A stretch of 64,000 bases of DNA from Stenocarpella maydis (Eukaryota > Ascomycota > Sordariomycetes > Diaporthales > Diaporthaceae): the NCBI GenBank assembly GCA_002270565.1, contig NQMI01000048.1, forward strand, positions 4,684-68,683, read 5' to 3'. Every line of letters begins with the position of its first letter. The first letter of the stretch is position 1. The notes beneath the pieces were generated by a model. It worked only from the letters and a program-made list of their open reading frames with translations. It made no database searches and was not told the DNA's origin. Shown here piece after piece: positions 49,101 through 60,391 of the stretch. Position numbers and translations under genes: made by a program.

Positions 49101-49431
49101 GTTACATGGTGGAACCCTGGGTAATGGCGCGGGCCGGCTCCCTCCGGACCCACTTGGGATTCCGCACATAAGAACGCGGATTCCGGATTTACAGGATTTT
49201 CCTTCTACTTTTTCTCTCCTTATCAAACCTAGCTTAGCTACAGCCAATATATAGCATTAACTTATATATACTCATTACATTAGGTTCAATCTCCTATAGT
49301 TCCTTTATCATTTTTTTTAATAAATTAGAACTCTGGATAAAAAAAATTAAAAAAGAATATTGAGAAATGTACTTTAGCAGGGTGCTGGAGATAGCAGTAA
49401 GGCAGGACCTTTAAGAGCTGCTTGAGCCCCA

Positions 49432-50190
49432 ATGGAAAATGAGTTCATGCATGCAATAACCAACTACCTAGAGTTTAGCTAAGCTATCTTTATAGTGCTG
49501 CAAAATTAAGGCATCCTAGAGGGTGTTATGAGGCAGGCGGCCTAGAATGCTACTGAGGTGGCCGTAAGGATAATATAGGAAGCTATACGGGAGATATAGA
49601 ATGCTGCTTACAAGTTTATATCCCAACCCGCGCCCTAACTAGCGCTATAGCTAGCGCCTGAATATCAGCTATACCCCCAACCTGATGCCACCCCAGCGGC
49701 TAATACCCCTACTACCTTAGAGACCGGCCTCATTTAAATGGAAGACAGCCCCGGGCCCTATAACCCCAGCAGGCTCTAATCTATCCCTAATATTGTGTTC
49801 AGCTAGGGCCCTATAGGACCCTAGCGCAAGGCTCTAGTTTGGCCGGCCTAGAACGGAAAGCCAAATAAATATGCTGATTTCCAAGCCTCCCTAGTCTTAA
49901 AACTGCAAGTGAATAGGCCTATAGGCTATATTAGTAGTAGCTAGAAGGCCTGGTCTAAGATATACTAGTACCTAAGCACTAAAGTTAGGTTTAAGATATA
50001 TATTTTTTCAGAAAATAGAGGTATTAATAGGGATTTCAACCCTAAGAAGTTAATTATTTATATAAATTATATTTTCTCTTTAGTTATTTATTGGGAAAAG
50101 GAGTAAGATAATCTTATAAGGCTTAGGTAAAAGGATAGCTAGCCTTTTAGGGAGTTTATTATGGATTTTAAGAGTACTTCTGATGAATTT
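49432..50190 (+). pseudogene. RIP-decayed retrotransposon gag relic
   Basis: From ATG 49432 one frame reads continuously as gag-like protein with about a dozen TAG/TAA codons, nearly all where glutamine fits. Visible parts: MENEFMHAITNYLEF, GVMRQAA-stop-NATEVAVRII, a Pro-rich middle, NGKPNKYADFQASLVLKL, FSENRGINRDFNPKKL, then PFREFIMDFKST. The last part resembles the retrotransposon gag core (F-R-x-F-x-x-D-F). The frame runs into the family B repeat at about 50179. Confidence 0.65.
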
Positions 50191-50690
50191 GTGCTATGAA
50201 ATAGCATTCAGTTCAGCGTGTGTGTGTTTCGGCAGGGTCGTAGTATGGTGCTCTGAGGCGAATTGGGACGATTGACAATGGTCTGGACAACTTTGTATTG
50301 ATTTAATTTTGTATAGCCCTTTCTTATCGTCGTCGTCTCACTAGGCACGCTTCGGTAGGCTCTGGTGCAATTTTGCAAATGCCGGAAAATTCGCCATTCC
50401 AACCCACCATCTTTAGTTCCAAGAAACTAGCCAACCACAGCCCTAGCATGCCCAAAATTAATACATATAACTCAGAATCAGGGGCTAATCTAATGCACTA
50501 AGTTATTTACTTTTTGGGTAAGAAATTAGGGTATACAGAGGGTCTAGATTAAAGTGCAAATGCAGGGCAAAATATAACTTACGGCTACCAAACTTATCTT
50601 GCGTTATGCCTGTTTACTGGGCGGTATAGCGAAATCGCCTTGACTCGCAAGTCTAGGGTAACTCCTTGCTAGAGATCTAGGTAAAAACAC
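50179..50690 (-). repeat. LTR-like repeat family B, copy 2
   Basis: Starts TCTGATGAATTTGTGC and runs through CGGCAGGGTCG, GGTGCAATTTTGCAAATGCC and AGTCTAGGGTAACTCC. Same orientation as the copies at 1951, 52633 and 55075; the distal end is degenerate after about 50690. It faces the opposite-strand copy at 50748-51391. Confidence 0.75.
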
Positions 50691-50747
50691 CGAAGTTAGT
50701 AACTCTTCATGATACTACGCCCTGTGGGGGAAACCAAACAAGCATAG

Positions 50748-51391
50748 TGTAAACGGAAAAATCCCTCACCGTGCAACTTCTAATTCCCCTAGCTGTTGTA
50801 AGGAGTTACCCTATACTTTGTTGTAAGGAGTTTCCCTAGACTTCTTGTAAGTAGTTACCCTAGACTTTTTTGTAAGGAGTTACCCTAGATTTTGTTGTAA
50901 GGAGTTACTCTAGACTTATGAGTCAGGTGATTTTTGCTAAGTACGCCTAGTGCATGCATAATGCAAGATGGGTTTGGTGGCTGTGAGTTAATTATTTTGG
51001 TCTTCATTTGCACCTTAATTTATACCTCTGCATTACCCTTATTTTTTACCCAAAAAGTATATAAATTAGTTCATTAGATAGCTTAATATCTGAAGTTTAT
51101 ATATACCTAACTTGGGTATTGCTAGGGCCATAGTTGGCTAGTTGCTTGGAACTAAAGATGGTGTGTTGGAAGGACGAATTTTCCGGCATTTGCAAATTTG
51201 CACCAGAGCTTACCGCAGCGTGCCCAGGTGAAGGACGAGTGGAGGTATATAAGGAGCTCGAAGCCAGACTTAATTCAATACCAAGTTGTCCAGACCACTG
51301 TAAATTGTCCGAATTCGCCTTAGAGCACAATACTGCGACCCTGCCGAAACATGGAAATGAATTTGCTATTTTTTAGCACTATTTCAATCAG
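50748..51391 (+). repeat. LTR-like repeat family B, inverted copy
   Basis: Opposite orientation to the other copies. It starts TGTAAACGGAAAAATCC, has five tandem copies of a TTGTAAGGAGTTACCCTAGA-type unit (50811-50935), GGCATTTGCAAATTTGCACC, a TATA box GGTATATAAGG (51244-51254), and ends near ATTTCAATCAG. The TATA box and TG start suggest this strand is the LTR sense strand. Confidence 0.75.
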
Positions 51392-51808
51392 GGTTATAAG
51401 CCCGGCTCTAGCAGTCAGCGCCCTTAAACAACATTGAATTTAGGCCTTAAACATGCCTACCTATCTGTACGCTACAGCGCTATTTCCACTGATTAGCGGA
51501 CCAGCCAAAACATCGCTGGTTTGGGCTTGCAACGCCCAGAAACAAACTGCAAAAAGAGCAAAAAAAGTTGCTCGCTGGGTAATTCGGAACCCACGGCCCA
51601 GCGCAGCGGCGGAACACCACAGCATCAACGAGCACGAGGAAGTTTCTTCAGAGATACACGTCGAGGTACGCTTTAGATTCTACGGAATAGGCATGAGGAG
51701 AATATACGACTATACTATTAGGGCTGCTATGAATTATGCTTTTTAGCAATATTCTGCCCTTTATATACTATTCTCTTTAGGTGTAATTTAGTCTTCTCAA
51801 ACAGCAAT

Positions 51809-52629
51809 ATGGCTTCTAGTGCCCCTGCAGAGGGTACTACCCCTAATTCCCGGTGGAATAGGGCTCTAGCAGAGCGCCTAGATTTGCAAAATCAGCAGAT
51901 TTTAGAACTAAACACCCGTTTAGAGCTGTACAAGAGCTATTAGCTAAGCAAGTAGCCACTAGCAATACCCTTCAAGGTACGCTATGGGAATTAGAGTTAG
52001 CTCTATTTAGGCCTTAACAAGCTATAGCTTGGAAATTAGGCTATTAAACTAGGCGTTAAATTCCGCTAGGTTTATACCAGAAGTATATTTTAGGAAGTGA
52101 AATTCCCTATATAGCGAATCTCTCTATAGACTTATAGAATGAGAATACTGGTCCTTTAGTAGCTTATAAGCTTCTGTAGGGCTTGAGATCCAAGCAATAG
52201 TAGCCTGTAGGCTTGAAGATAGGCTATCTCTTAAGAGTATTAAGAGAATAGCCTAATCACTATTACTTAGGCTATTAGCTATAGAAGGGTCTGTAAGAAA
52301 TTGGCTGTACCCTATAGCCCGTAGCATAATAGCTAACGCTTGCTTCCACTAGTTGAAATTTTTAGGGCCTTTTAGGCGATATATCTCTAGGAAGGTATAT
52401 ACCTTCTTAGAGAGCTCCTTACTAAAATCGGAACTAAATCCAGTAGGTTCTGGCTGCCTTCCAGGGCCCATAGGCCCCTGATCAGGGCCCGTAGGCCCTA
52501 TAGAAGGACTTTCTATATCCATAGGCTCCGAGGGGGCCGTCTGGGGCACTTAAGGCGCTGGAGGCGCTGGAGGCGCCGGCTGGGGCGCCTGCTGGGCTAC
52601 TAGGGCCGATAGGCCCTGAATAGCAGTAG
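51809..52629 (+). pseudogene. RIP-decayed coding relic downstream of the sense family B LTR
   Basis: ATG 51809 opens a clean stretch of about 45 codons (MASSAPAEGTTPNSRWNRA; LDLQNQQILELNTRL). Protein-like reading then continues in a neighbouring frame with many TAG/TAA codons (LAKQVATSNTLQGTLWELEL; GLYQKYILGSEIPYIANLSI). It is preceded by a leader about 420 bp after the LTR-like copy, so it may be that element's first gene (gag position). It ends at the two N (52630-52631). The family is unknown. Confidence 0.45.
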
Positions 52630-52632
52630 NNT

Positions 52633-53207
52633 TCTGATGAATTGTGCTATAAAATAGCATTCAGTTCAGCGTGTGTGTGTTTCGGCAGGGTCGCAGTATG
52701 GTGCTCTGAGGCGAATTGGGACGATTGACAATGGTCTGGACAACTTTGTATTGAATTAAGTTGGGCTTCTGTAAGCCCTCCTTATATACCCTCCGACGTC
52801 GTCTCACCCGCGGGCACGCTGCGGTAGGCTCTGGTGCAAATTTGCAAATGCCGGAAAATTCGCCCTTCCAACACACCATCTTTGGTTCCAAGCAACTAGC
52901 CAACCATAGCCCTAGCAATGCCCAAATTAAGTACATATAAACTTCAGAAATCAAGCTATCCAATGCACTAAGTTATATACTTTTTAGGTAAGAAATAAGG
53001 GTAATGCAGAGGTCTAAATTAAGGTGCAAATGCAGGCCAAAATAATCAACTCACGGCTACCAAACTCATCTTGCGTCATGCACGCACTGGGCGTACTTAG
53101 CGAAAATCGCCTGACTCGCAAGTCTAGGGTAACTTCTTACATAAAGTCTAGGGTAACTCCTTGCATAAAGTCTAGGGTAACTCCTTGCTGAGCGGTTCCA
53201 TTTAATA
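52633..53207 (-). repeat. LTR-like repeat family B, near full-length copy
   Basis: About 575 bp from TCTGATGAATTGTGC to GAGCGGTTCCATTTAATA. It contains the - strand TATATAAGG box and three tandem copies of AGTCTAGGGTAACTCCTTGC (about 53110-53190). It starts directly after two N. Confidence 0.8.
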
Positions 53208-54952
53208 CCTTATAAAGTAGTAATTTATAGATCTAGTTTTATAAAAGGATTATATTTGGCTAGAAGTAGGTATAAATACTCTCTTTCTAGATAGGAGGAG
53301 GATTATATATTTTAAAGACCCTAATAATAAAAGGTGATTGCTTCTTATCCTTTCCTTTCTCTTCTTAGCTTAGTTAAAAAGGAGAAGATATAGTAATAGT
53401 AAAGCTTATCTAATTAAAGAGACTTAATGGTTTAATAGTAAGATTAATAATTAATAGTTAATAATGCTATTAGGGGGAAGTTAAAGAAAAGGGTTAGTAG
53501 GGGAAAAAGTAACTTTAAATATGAAAAGTTGGAAAGGAGCGCTCTTATTAGAAGCATTTAAAGTAGCAAAGGTTGCTGCCTGGTAAAAAAAAGGGAAGGA
53601 AGTTGAGTGATTTACTAGCTTGAGTGATTTACCTATCTTGAGGCTCTCCTTCTGATAAAAGCCTACCTTTCTGCTATAACCTCTAACCTAACTACTTCTT
53701 TCATAACTACTATACCTTGGCTGATCTCTAATTAGTGCAGTATAACTTGCATTATTAAGACTTAAAAGCTGCTGCAACCATTAATCTCTATACTTAAAAC
53801 TCATTACCTCCCCTTTATTACCTAATTTCTCCTTGCTTTAGCACCTATTTCCTTAGTCTGACTGATTAGAAAGATATCTTCCTTAAGTTAGCAGATAATA
53901 AAGAAAGGTAAGAGAAAGAAAAAGGGATCCCTATTAATCTAGTTCACAGCTATTAATAGTTTAAAGGGCTAAGGCAGCCCTATAAATGATCCTAATACCC
54001 CTATATCTACTATTAAATACCCAGACTTTTTTAATTGGGTTGGCCTTAAAGCATAACTTTTAGTATTACCCTTTATTATGAATTTTAATGATATTAACTC
54101 TATATGGTAGCTGAGATTTCCTAATTTATATAATATCCGCAATTAAGGAAATTAGGATTATGGAGCTAGTATAGATTTAATAAAAGACCTATTTGAAACT
54201 AGAATCCTTAATAATAGGTTAGCACTCTCTTAAGCCTTTAATATATTAGACCTTTTAGTATAATTACTGTTTTTTTAAAACTAAAAATGGGAGTATAGTG
54301 ATTATATGCAGCAGGTAGTGGATATATATTTTAAGGGCGTTAATCCCTATCCTTAGTTTAGAGACCCCCTCTAGATAGAAGAACCTATTTAGTACTTACT
54401 ATAGCAACTTCCTTATAACCCTTTATGATGCAGAAGGTCTCCTGGCTTAAGAGGTATGCCTGCATACTGATTATGTTCTAGGGCTTATTAATTAGTAGCT
54501 AATTAATTTTAGCAACCTAGTCTTTATGGTGCCTATAACTTATAATGTTAATAGAGAACTCCCTAGATCCTAAAGGTACTACTTACTAAAAGACAGCCAG
54601 AGGTTTATTATCTAAGTTAAATTTACTTTAGGCTATTAAATATTAAGCATCTTTAATAGGGATATTAAATGGCTTAATATAATTAATACTTATCTTAATT
54701 AGAGAACTTATAATAGGATATACCCCTATATAAGGGATTGTATTATATACTTCCTTACCCTTAGGCTACCTAAAGGATTTTTAAAATAGATATATATAGC
54801 GATCTAGGTGAAGGTTATGCCTTAGCTGGGATTAATTGCCTATAGACTCCTTATAGCTACCTATATTGCCTTTTTCTTCTAGGAGAATTATACAAAGAAT
54901 AGCTGGGAATTTAGAAACTAGATTAAGATTAGACTGCTTAAATCCGCCCCTT
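53208..54952. repeat. AT-rich RIP'd repeat DNA
   Basis: Dense in TAA/TAG on both strands, with fragments of protein-like sequence but no motif I can name. Probably the body of one of the retroelements in this island. Confidence 0.5.
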
Positions 54953-55074
54953 TATAATAATCAGAGGGTTTCTAAGTACATTAAACCTGAAAGATCAAGG
55001 GTTTATATTCGGAATATGTTATTAGGCGGTTGTTAAGCAATATTATTAACTAATAATATTACTAGCTATAAGGC
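54953..55074 (+). repeat. Family A repeat, 5' fragment
   Basis: TATAATAATCAGAGGG through AGCTATAAGGC, cut at the start of a family B copy (55075). Confidence 0.65.
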
Positions 55075-55652
55075 TCTGATGAATTTATGCTATAAAATAG
55101 CATTTAGTTCAGTATGTGTTTCGGCAGGGTTGCAATATAGTGCTCTAAGGCGAATTCGGACGATTAACAATGGTCTGGACAACTTTGTATTGAATTAAGT
55201 TGGGCTTCTATAAGCCCTCCTTATATACCCTCCAACATTGTTTCACCCTGGGCACGCTACGGTGGCTCTGGTGCAAATTTGCAAATGCTGGAGAATTGCC
55301 TTCAACATACTATTTTTGGTTCCAAGCCAACAGCCAACCATAGCCCTAGCAATGCCCAAATTAGGTATATATAAACTTCAGAAATCAGGCTATCTAATGC
55401 ACCAAGTTATATACTTTTGGGTAAGAAATAAGGGTAATGCAGAGGTCTAAATTAAGGTGCTCTTTTAAAATAATTTGTTTAAGGACAAACTTATCTTGCG
55501 TTATGTATGCATTGGGCGTACTTAGCGAAATCGCCTGACTCGCAGGTCTACGGTAACTCCTTGCTAGAAGTCTAGGGTAACTCCTTACAACGAAGTCTAG
55601 GGTAACTCCTTGCACAGAGTACCAACGCCCTGCTGAGCGGTTCCGTTTAACA
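55075..55652 (-). repeat. LTR-like repeat family B, copy 5
   Basis: TCTGATGAATTTATGC to GAGCGGTTCCGTTTAACA, 578 bp, with the TATATAAGG box on the - strand and three AGTCTAGGGTAACTCCTT-type units near the end. Directly followed by the body segment also found at 2309. Confidence 0.8.
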
Positions 55653-56310
55653 ATATATAACTCTTTTTCTATTAGGTTGGGAGTCTATCCTATATAAGCA
55701 CTAATAGGCCCTAACCTGTATTAGGTAAGCCTATAGTTATCTAGTAGTTCCGTTATAAGGAGTTGGGGTATTAAGCTTAATATATTTCTTTATTGGGATT
55801 GGGGTGTTAATAATATGAGCTCCTACTTATAGGGTAGTGACCTCTTATTAGAGTTATTCTACTTCTGTATTATATTAGGCTTATTCTTTTATAAGAAGAT
55901 GAAGTTATATAACTTTATTAGCTAGTTCCTGGATATAAGAGTTTATAGTTCTATTATTAGCGAGTTTATCTAATTTATGGAGAAGGTTATAGGTAGGAGT
56001 AATTATTCTAGAGTTAGATATTATAAAGGGTTTTATATATAATATTGCTTAAAGCCTGGATAGTGATATATAAATAAGAGTTATTAAAATGTAATAATGA
56101 TAGGGTTTCTAAGGCTTATAAACTAATAAGATTAAGGGTTTATGTTTGGAATATATTATTAGGTAGTTGTTAAGTAATATTATTAACTTAATAATAATTA
56201 CTAGCTATAAGGCTATCTAATGCTAAGATTAAATACTTAGATTAATAACTAAAGAGTCTGTTTTATAAAAGCTATTTACTATAGTGATAATTATGTTCTT
56301 ATATATTCTT
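55653..56310 (+). repeat. Shared body segment plus family A copy
   Basis: 55653-56089 matches 2309-2674 and 56090-56310 matches the family A repeat at 2675/2824, in the same order. Similarity ends around 56310, where TGCTTATTAATCTTAGAT-type 50-60 bp tandem units follow (about 56325-56450). Confidence 0.6.
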
Positions 56311-56581
56311 GATTTTTAGTTGCTTATAGCTGCTTATTAATCTTAGATAAGTACTTATAGCTATTATTTATGGCTGCTTATTAATCTTGGATGAGCATTT
56401 ATAGCTATTGCTTGTGGCTGCTTATTGATCTTGGATGAGCACTTGTAAGCTTGTAGGCCTATGACCCTAACCCTGGGTTTGGGCAGGTAATGCTGACTTA
56501 GTAATTGGGGTCCTGCGGGGTCGTGTTGTGGCATTTGCCCTGGGTGTCTGGGTCCTCAAAATGGGTCCTTAGGGTGCCATC

Positions 56582-57009
56582 GTGTTGGCTCATAACACGC
56601 AGAAGACAACCCCGCAGGCCACGGGTCAGCTCCCAAAACGTTACCCCACCTGATCCAAGCAGTAAGCCACCCCGCTCGGGTTAGGGTCAGGGACCCACCA
56701 GGATCAATAAGATCTATATCAACTCCATCAAATAACACCTAGTCAACAGAATTACTATCAATCATATTAAGCTACTAAAGAGTTAGAACATATATACAGA
56801 TATAGTCGTTACTAATAGCAGATAGATTTTATAGAATAGACTCTTTAGTTATCAATCTAAGTATTTAGTTTACCTACTGGATAGCCTTACAGCTAGTGAT
56901 TATTATTAGTCAAATAGATATTGCTCAGCTACCGCCTTGCAACGTATTCCAAACATAAAACCCTTAATCTCTCAGGTTTGAAAGAACTCGGAACCCTCTG
57001 ATCATTACA
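56582..57009 (-). repeat. Family A LTR-like repeat, best preserved copy
   Basis: On the - strand it starts TGTAATGATCAGAGGG at 57009 and runs to GTTATGAGCCA near 56582, about 428 bp. It holds GATGGAGTTGATATAGATCT and CTTATTGATCCTGGTGGGTC, identical or nearly so to 3100-3140. It is less AT-rich than the others, so it may be a younger copy. The open frame 56738-56556 lies inside it and is not a gene. Confidence 0.7.
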
Positions 57010-57339
57010 ATTAGGCGATGAGGATAAGGAGGATATTCTAGCACCAATTATCACGAGATCTGGGTATGGAATCAAGCGGCCCGCTAGATATATGGATTAG
57101 CCATCTTTTAGGCTTCAATTTTCTATACAAATCAACTCTTAACACTAAGTATTGAGTATTTTATGTGCATCGTGAGTTTGAGCAGTTTGTATGTGGCTCC
57201 TCGTTCCACTGGTAGGGTGTTCCACTAGTGGGGGTCAGATGGTACTCAGAAGGCGCCCAACGTCACCCTGTGATGTCCCTACCATCTTGGCAGCATCGAC
57301 TCAGGAATTAGTATGTAGGTATCTGATCACCAGGCTCAA

Positions 57340-59264
57340 TCCCTTTACTCAACTAGGCAGGTTACACGTGCCAATGACACTAAGGTTGTTACGGATCAAT
57401 TGAGTTAAAAATTGACCTGTATGTACTACATAGCTAGTTGTATCTCTTATCCTCCGAGTACTTTCTTTGCATCTTGAATCCTCGCTCTGAATCTTTGGGC
57501 TCTCTGGACCTTCGAATACCTTATCTGTATCAACTCTTCCTAGCCTTCCAAGCGCGTCCATCAGGTAGGCACGCCGTTCGGGTGGAGTTTGCGGCATCTC
57601 AGCTATGGCCCACTGGCAGCAGTCTGAGATGTCAGCTTCTTCCTGAGCTGTCATCTCGACCAGGTATTCCAACCAGGCGTCTCGCTTGCTCCGTATGGCC
57701 AGGCGGATGGCACAGAATCTATGGCCCTCTCTGCCAGTGCCTGACCCACAACACAAGTGCCACAAGTGCCTACCCGGTAAGTCAAACAGTAGTCGGTACA
57801 GGAACCACGTTCGAGTCGTAGCCCACGGAACATGCAATGAGTGTGAATCCTGGTGCATAGGAAGGCCATGTCCTCAAAAGCACGCTCAACTCTTGTTTGT
57901 TAATTTCTTCCAGACTTCTAGTGACGTCGGTCCAGATGGATTCATCGATTTGGTCGTTGTCATATTCGGAATGTATCGCGGCGTGTAGCAATGAGTGACC
58001 GAACCCGTCGCGCAATTGGGTCTAGTCTCGTCGGTGGGCATTCTGATGATGCCTCGGGATGGTTCTGGGGCTGCGACTTGAGGGCCTGCTGATACCACGG
58101 CCACATGAACGAAAGCTTGGTGAAATCTTCAGAACCAATTTGAAGATCCAAGCCTGTGAAGCATCAGAAAAGAATGTACGGAAAGCATAGGACGTCTATA
58201 CTTGCAAAGACGGTCGAGACCACCGGATCATCGCCTATTCTTAGTATCTCAGGTATCGCCTTTATCCGGCCGTGGATCTCAGTACCGAGCTGCATCATCA
58301 TTCGAAAATCTTTCCCCTGAAGCTGAGGAAATGGGTTCTGGTGCAGAAGAACCAGGGCGCCATTATCATCTCCAGCCTCATAAAGGCGAACTGCAAGATC
58401 TCGTCGATATGTCGCCAAGAGTGGGTCCTGATCTGCACACGAATTTAAAGTGCATATAGATGTGCCGGGGGCTTCGAGGTCAACAAGCAGCTGGCACAGC
58501 AACGAACTCCGTGTCGAGGAATGCCTGTCAACTGGTGATTCGAGCTATGATTTCATGTGGTCTCTCGTGAGCTTTCGTATCAGCGATATTATACTATGTC
58601 TCGTTCTCATGTTTTCGAGGAATTTCTCAATATTGATATGGATAGAATATGTGTCATTTTGAAATGACCTCTTGAGCCAGTTGGCATGTGTATTCTGTAC
58701 GTGGTACTCCACGTCATGGCAGCGCAAAAGGGTTACCACGTCCTTGGGGTTGTTGGAGATTCGAATATCATCAGTTCGCGCGGGGATACTGTCCCTGTAG
58801 CAATAATACTTACAATTGCCGATAAGCTATGTTTGTACTGGCTGCCTCCCTCCGTGGCGTGACGTCTATCCGTTCGATTGGTGCTCTTTCGAAAAGCTCC
58901 GCCCGGTCTTCCGTAGCGTCTCGGTCAGAGAGGGAGGTAGGAAAACATGAGTCAGGCTTGAGTTGGGCTCTTGGTCTTCGTGTGGTAAAAGTAGGTCGAC
59001 TGCAGTTTTCCCCTCTTCGTTCGCAATGGTCACATTTGGTGTGCCATTTTCGATCCTTCCGCTCACACTACAACTCGTGTTTTCTAGTAAAGCAGCGTGT
59101 TGTATGATGAGAATGTATGAGACGCCCAGCGTTGAAGTATAGATGAACACTCATTCTGACTTTTCTACCACGAAATGAATCACATTTCTGAAGATTCAGT
59201 GTTCTGGCTCTTTCTTCAGAGGCGAGTCCGGGGTTCCGGGTGAATTCTGTCCCTGGTCGTCCAT
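57340..59264 (-). pseudogene. Broken gene with degenerate Zn(II)2Cys6-like start
   Basis: The - strand carries protein-like segments in order. ATG 59264 opens a 22-codon frame (MDDQGQNSPGTPDSPLKKEP). Segment 59067-58814 reads CERKDRKWHTKCDHCERRGENC, half of a fungal zinc cluster (C-x2-C-x6-C intact; Trp where the third Cys is expected), ending at a GTAAGT donor whose phase-matched acceptor is only 19 bp away. Segment about 58793-58200 reads RISNNPKDVVTLLR to EILRIGDDPVVSTVF with one TAG at 58545. A good 48-bp intron (GTATAG...CACAG) follows, then GLDLQIG-type sequence, a frame change near 58020, and FGHSLLHAAIHSEYDND, ankyrin-like. Frames continue to 57349. Stop, short intron and frame change suggest decay; function unknown. 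Confidence 0.45.
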
Positions 59265-59970
59265 TTATGACCTTGGTGTGACTCGAGGTTGTATCAGGAG
59301 CATGCAGATTGGAGAATTAAAGCAGGTTGGGAAGATTTTAGGCGGAATATTGAAGAGAGGAAAGGAAATAATCAAGTGGGAGACCTATAAATAAGGCTGT
59401 AACAACGCGAAAGTTCTTGGGGCCACGCATCGATGTGGGGCGAGCAAAAGGTTCAAGAGATGCGAGAGGTGCAAGAAATGCGAGAGGTGCAAGAAACGCG
59501 AGAGGTGCAAGGACGGCGGTCCCCCCGAGATTTTCGTGCAAATATGGTCCAATAGAGAGCCCAAGACAATATTGCGCAGGCCGGTGCGAGTTGGATTATG
59601 CAGGTGTAAGCGAGGAGGCGCAGCGGCATTGGGTACACAGCAGCGCTTTGGTGACTCCACGTGAAATCGGGAGCTGCATACACGTTAACCTAGACGTGAT
59701 TTGTTGTCCAGGAATTAACCAGGTATTCCAGCATACCTAGACACGTGAGGAACCCTCTCGAAACCTGAGAAGTCTGCGAGGCCTGCGAGGTTCGCCAGTG
59801 TTGAACCAAATTCCAAGGTTACGAGATACTCGGGACCTGTATGCATACATAAGTACAAGAACCGTGGGGTTTCAACCGATATGGGCGAGTTCTGCGAAGT
59901 CTGCGAATACTGAACTGCCACATTATTTGTTGTGGTCTTCCAAGCTCGCAGAATTCGCAATGAAGACTGC
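59265..59970. other. Intergenic with 18-bp tandem repeat
   Basis: 59461-59514 has three copies of TGCGAGAGGTGCAAGAAA. Two related blocks, AGTCTGCGAGGCCTGCGAGG (about 59769) and AGTTCTGCGAAGTCTGCGAA (about 59889), follow. No supported gene. Confidence 0.7.
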
Positions 59971-59977
59971 TATAAAT
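59971..59977 (+). promoter_or_regulatory. TATA box of the small membrane-protein gene
   Basis: TATAAAT, about 207 bp upstream of the ATG at 60184, with a pyrimidine-rich leader after it. Confidence 0.4.
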
Positions 59978-60183
59978 CTGCATGGCATAGCCACATAGGG
60001 ACGACAGTCCCCCTTCTCGAGAACGATAAAACCTCTACTTTCACTGTGTGTCTGTGAGTTACAGAAATTACTGCCTAGTTCTGTATAGATCATCATATTA
60101 TTCTTCAGTCATAGCTTTGTAAGCCTCGATCTATCAAGGATCAAACCCTCTTTCTCCTGATATCCCATCAGTTAACACTCACG

Positions 60184-60391
60184 ATGCCGGCGTTCACATG
60201 GCCGTCCCCAAGAGCAGCTGTTCTCCTTCCGTCGGCAATACCAAACACCCAGCCCAATTCAGAACAGCTTCCTAATGATGGAGCCGATACCATCACTGTC
60301 CTTTTCGGCGTTTTTGGGGACAATGTTCAGCCTCGGTTACCTTGCATTCGCGTATCGACAGCTTAGACTTGGCCAGCAATACCGATCTTAG
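60184..60391 (+). pseudogene. Frameshifted small single-pass membrane protein
   Basis: ATG 60184 has a good leader and TATA box upstream. The first frame reads MPAFTWPSPRAAVLLPS and ends its useful part at DTITVLFGVFG (about 60320). The next frame carries on with TMFSLGYLAFAYRQLRLGQQ and a stop at 60389-60391. Together they form one hydrophobic helix with a basic tail, about 68 residues, separated by a single-base change at the TTTTTGGGG run. It may be a real frameshift or a base-call error. Small one-helix proteins of this sort are frequent in accessory fungal regions; no function is assigned. Confidence 0.4.

Noticed and set aside
51453..51746. 97-codon + frame between repeat B and the coding relic
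   Set aside because: No domain and located in a retroelement leader; could be a short element-encoded peptide but nothing supports it.
56556..56738. 60-codon - strand frame
   Set aside because: Lies inside the family A LTR-like repeat and is shared as non-coding sequence with 3.1-3.2 kb.
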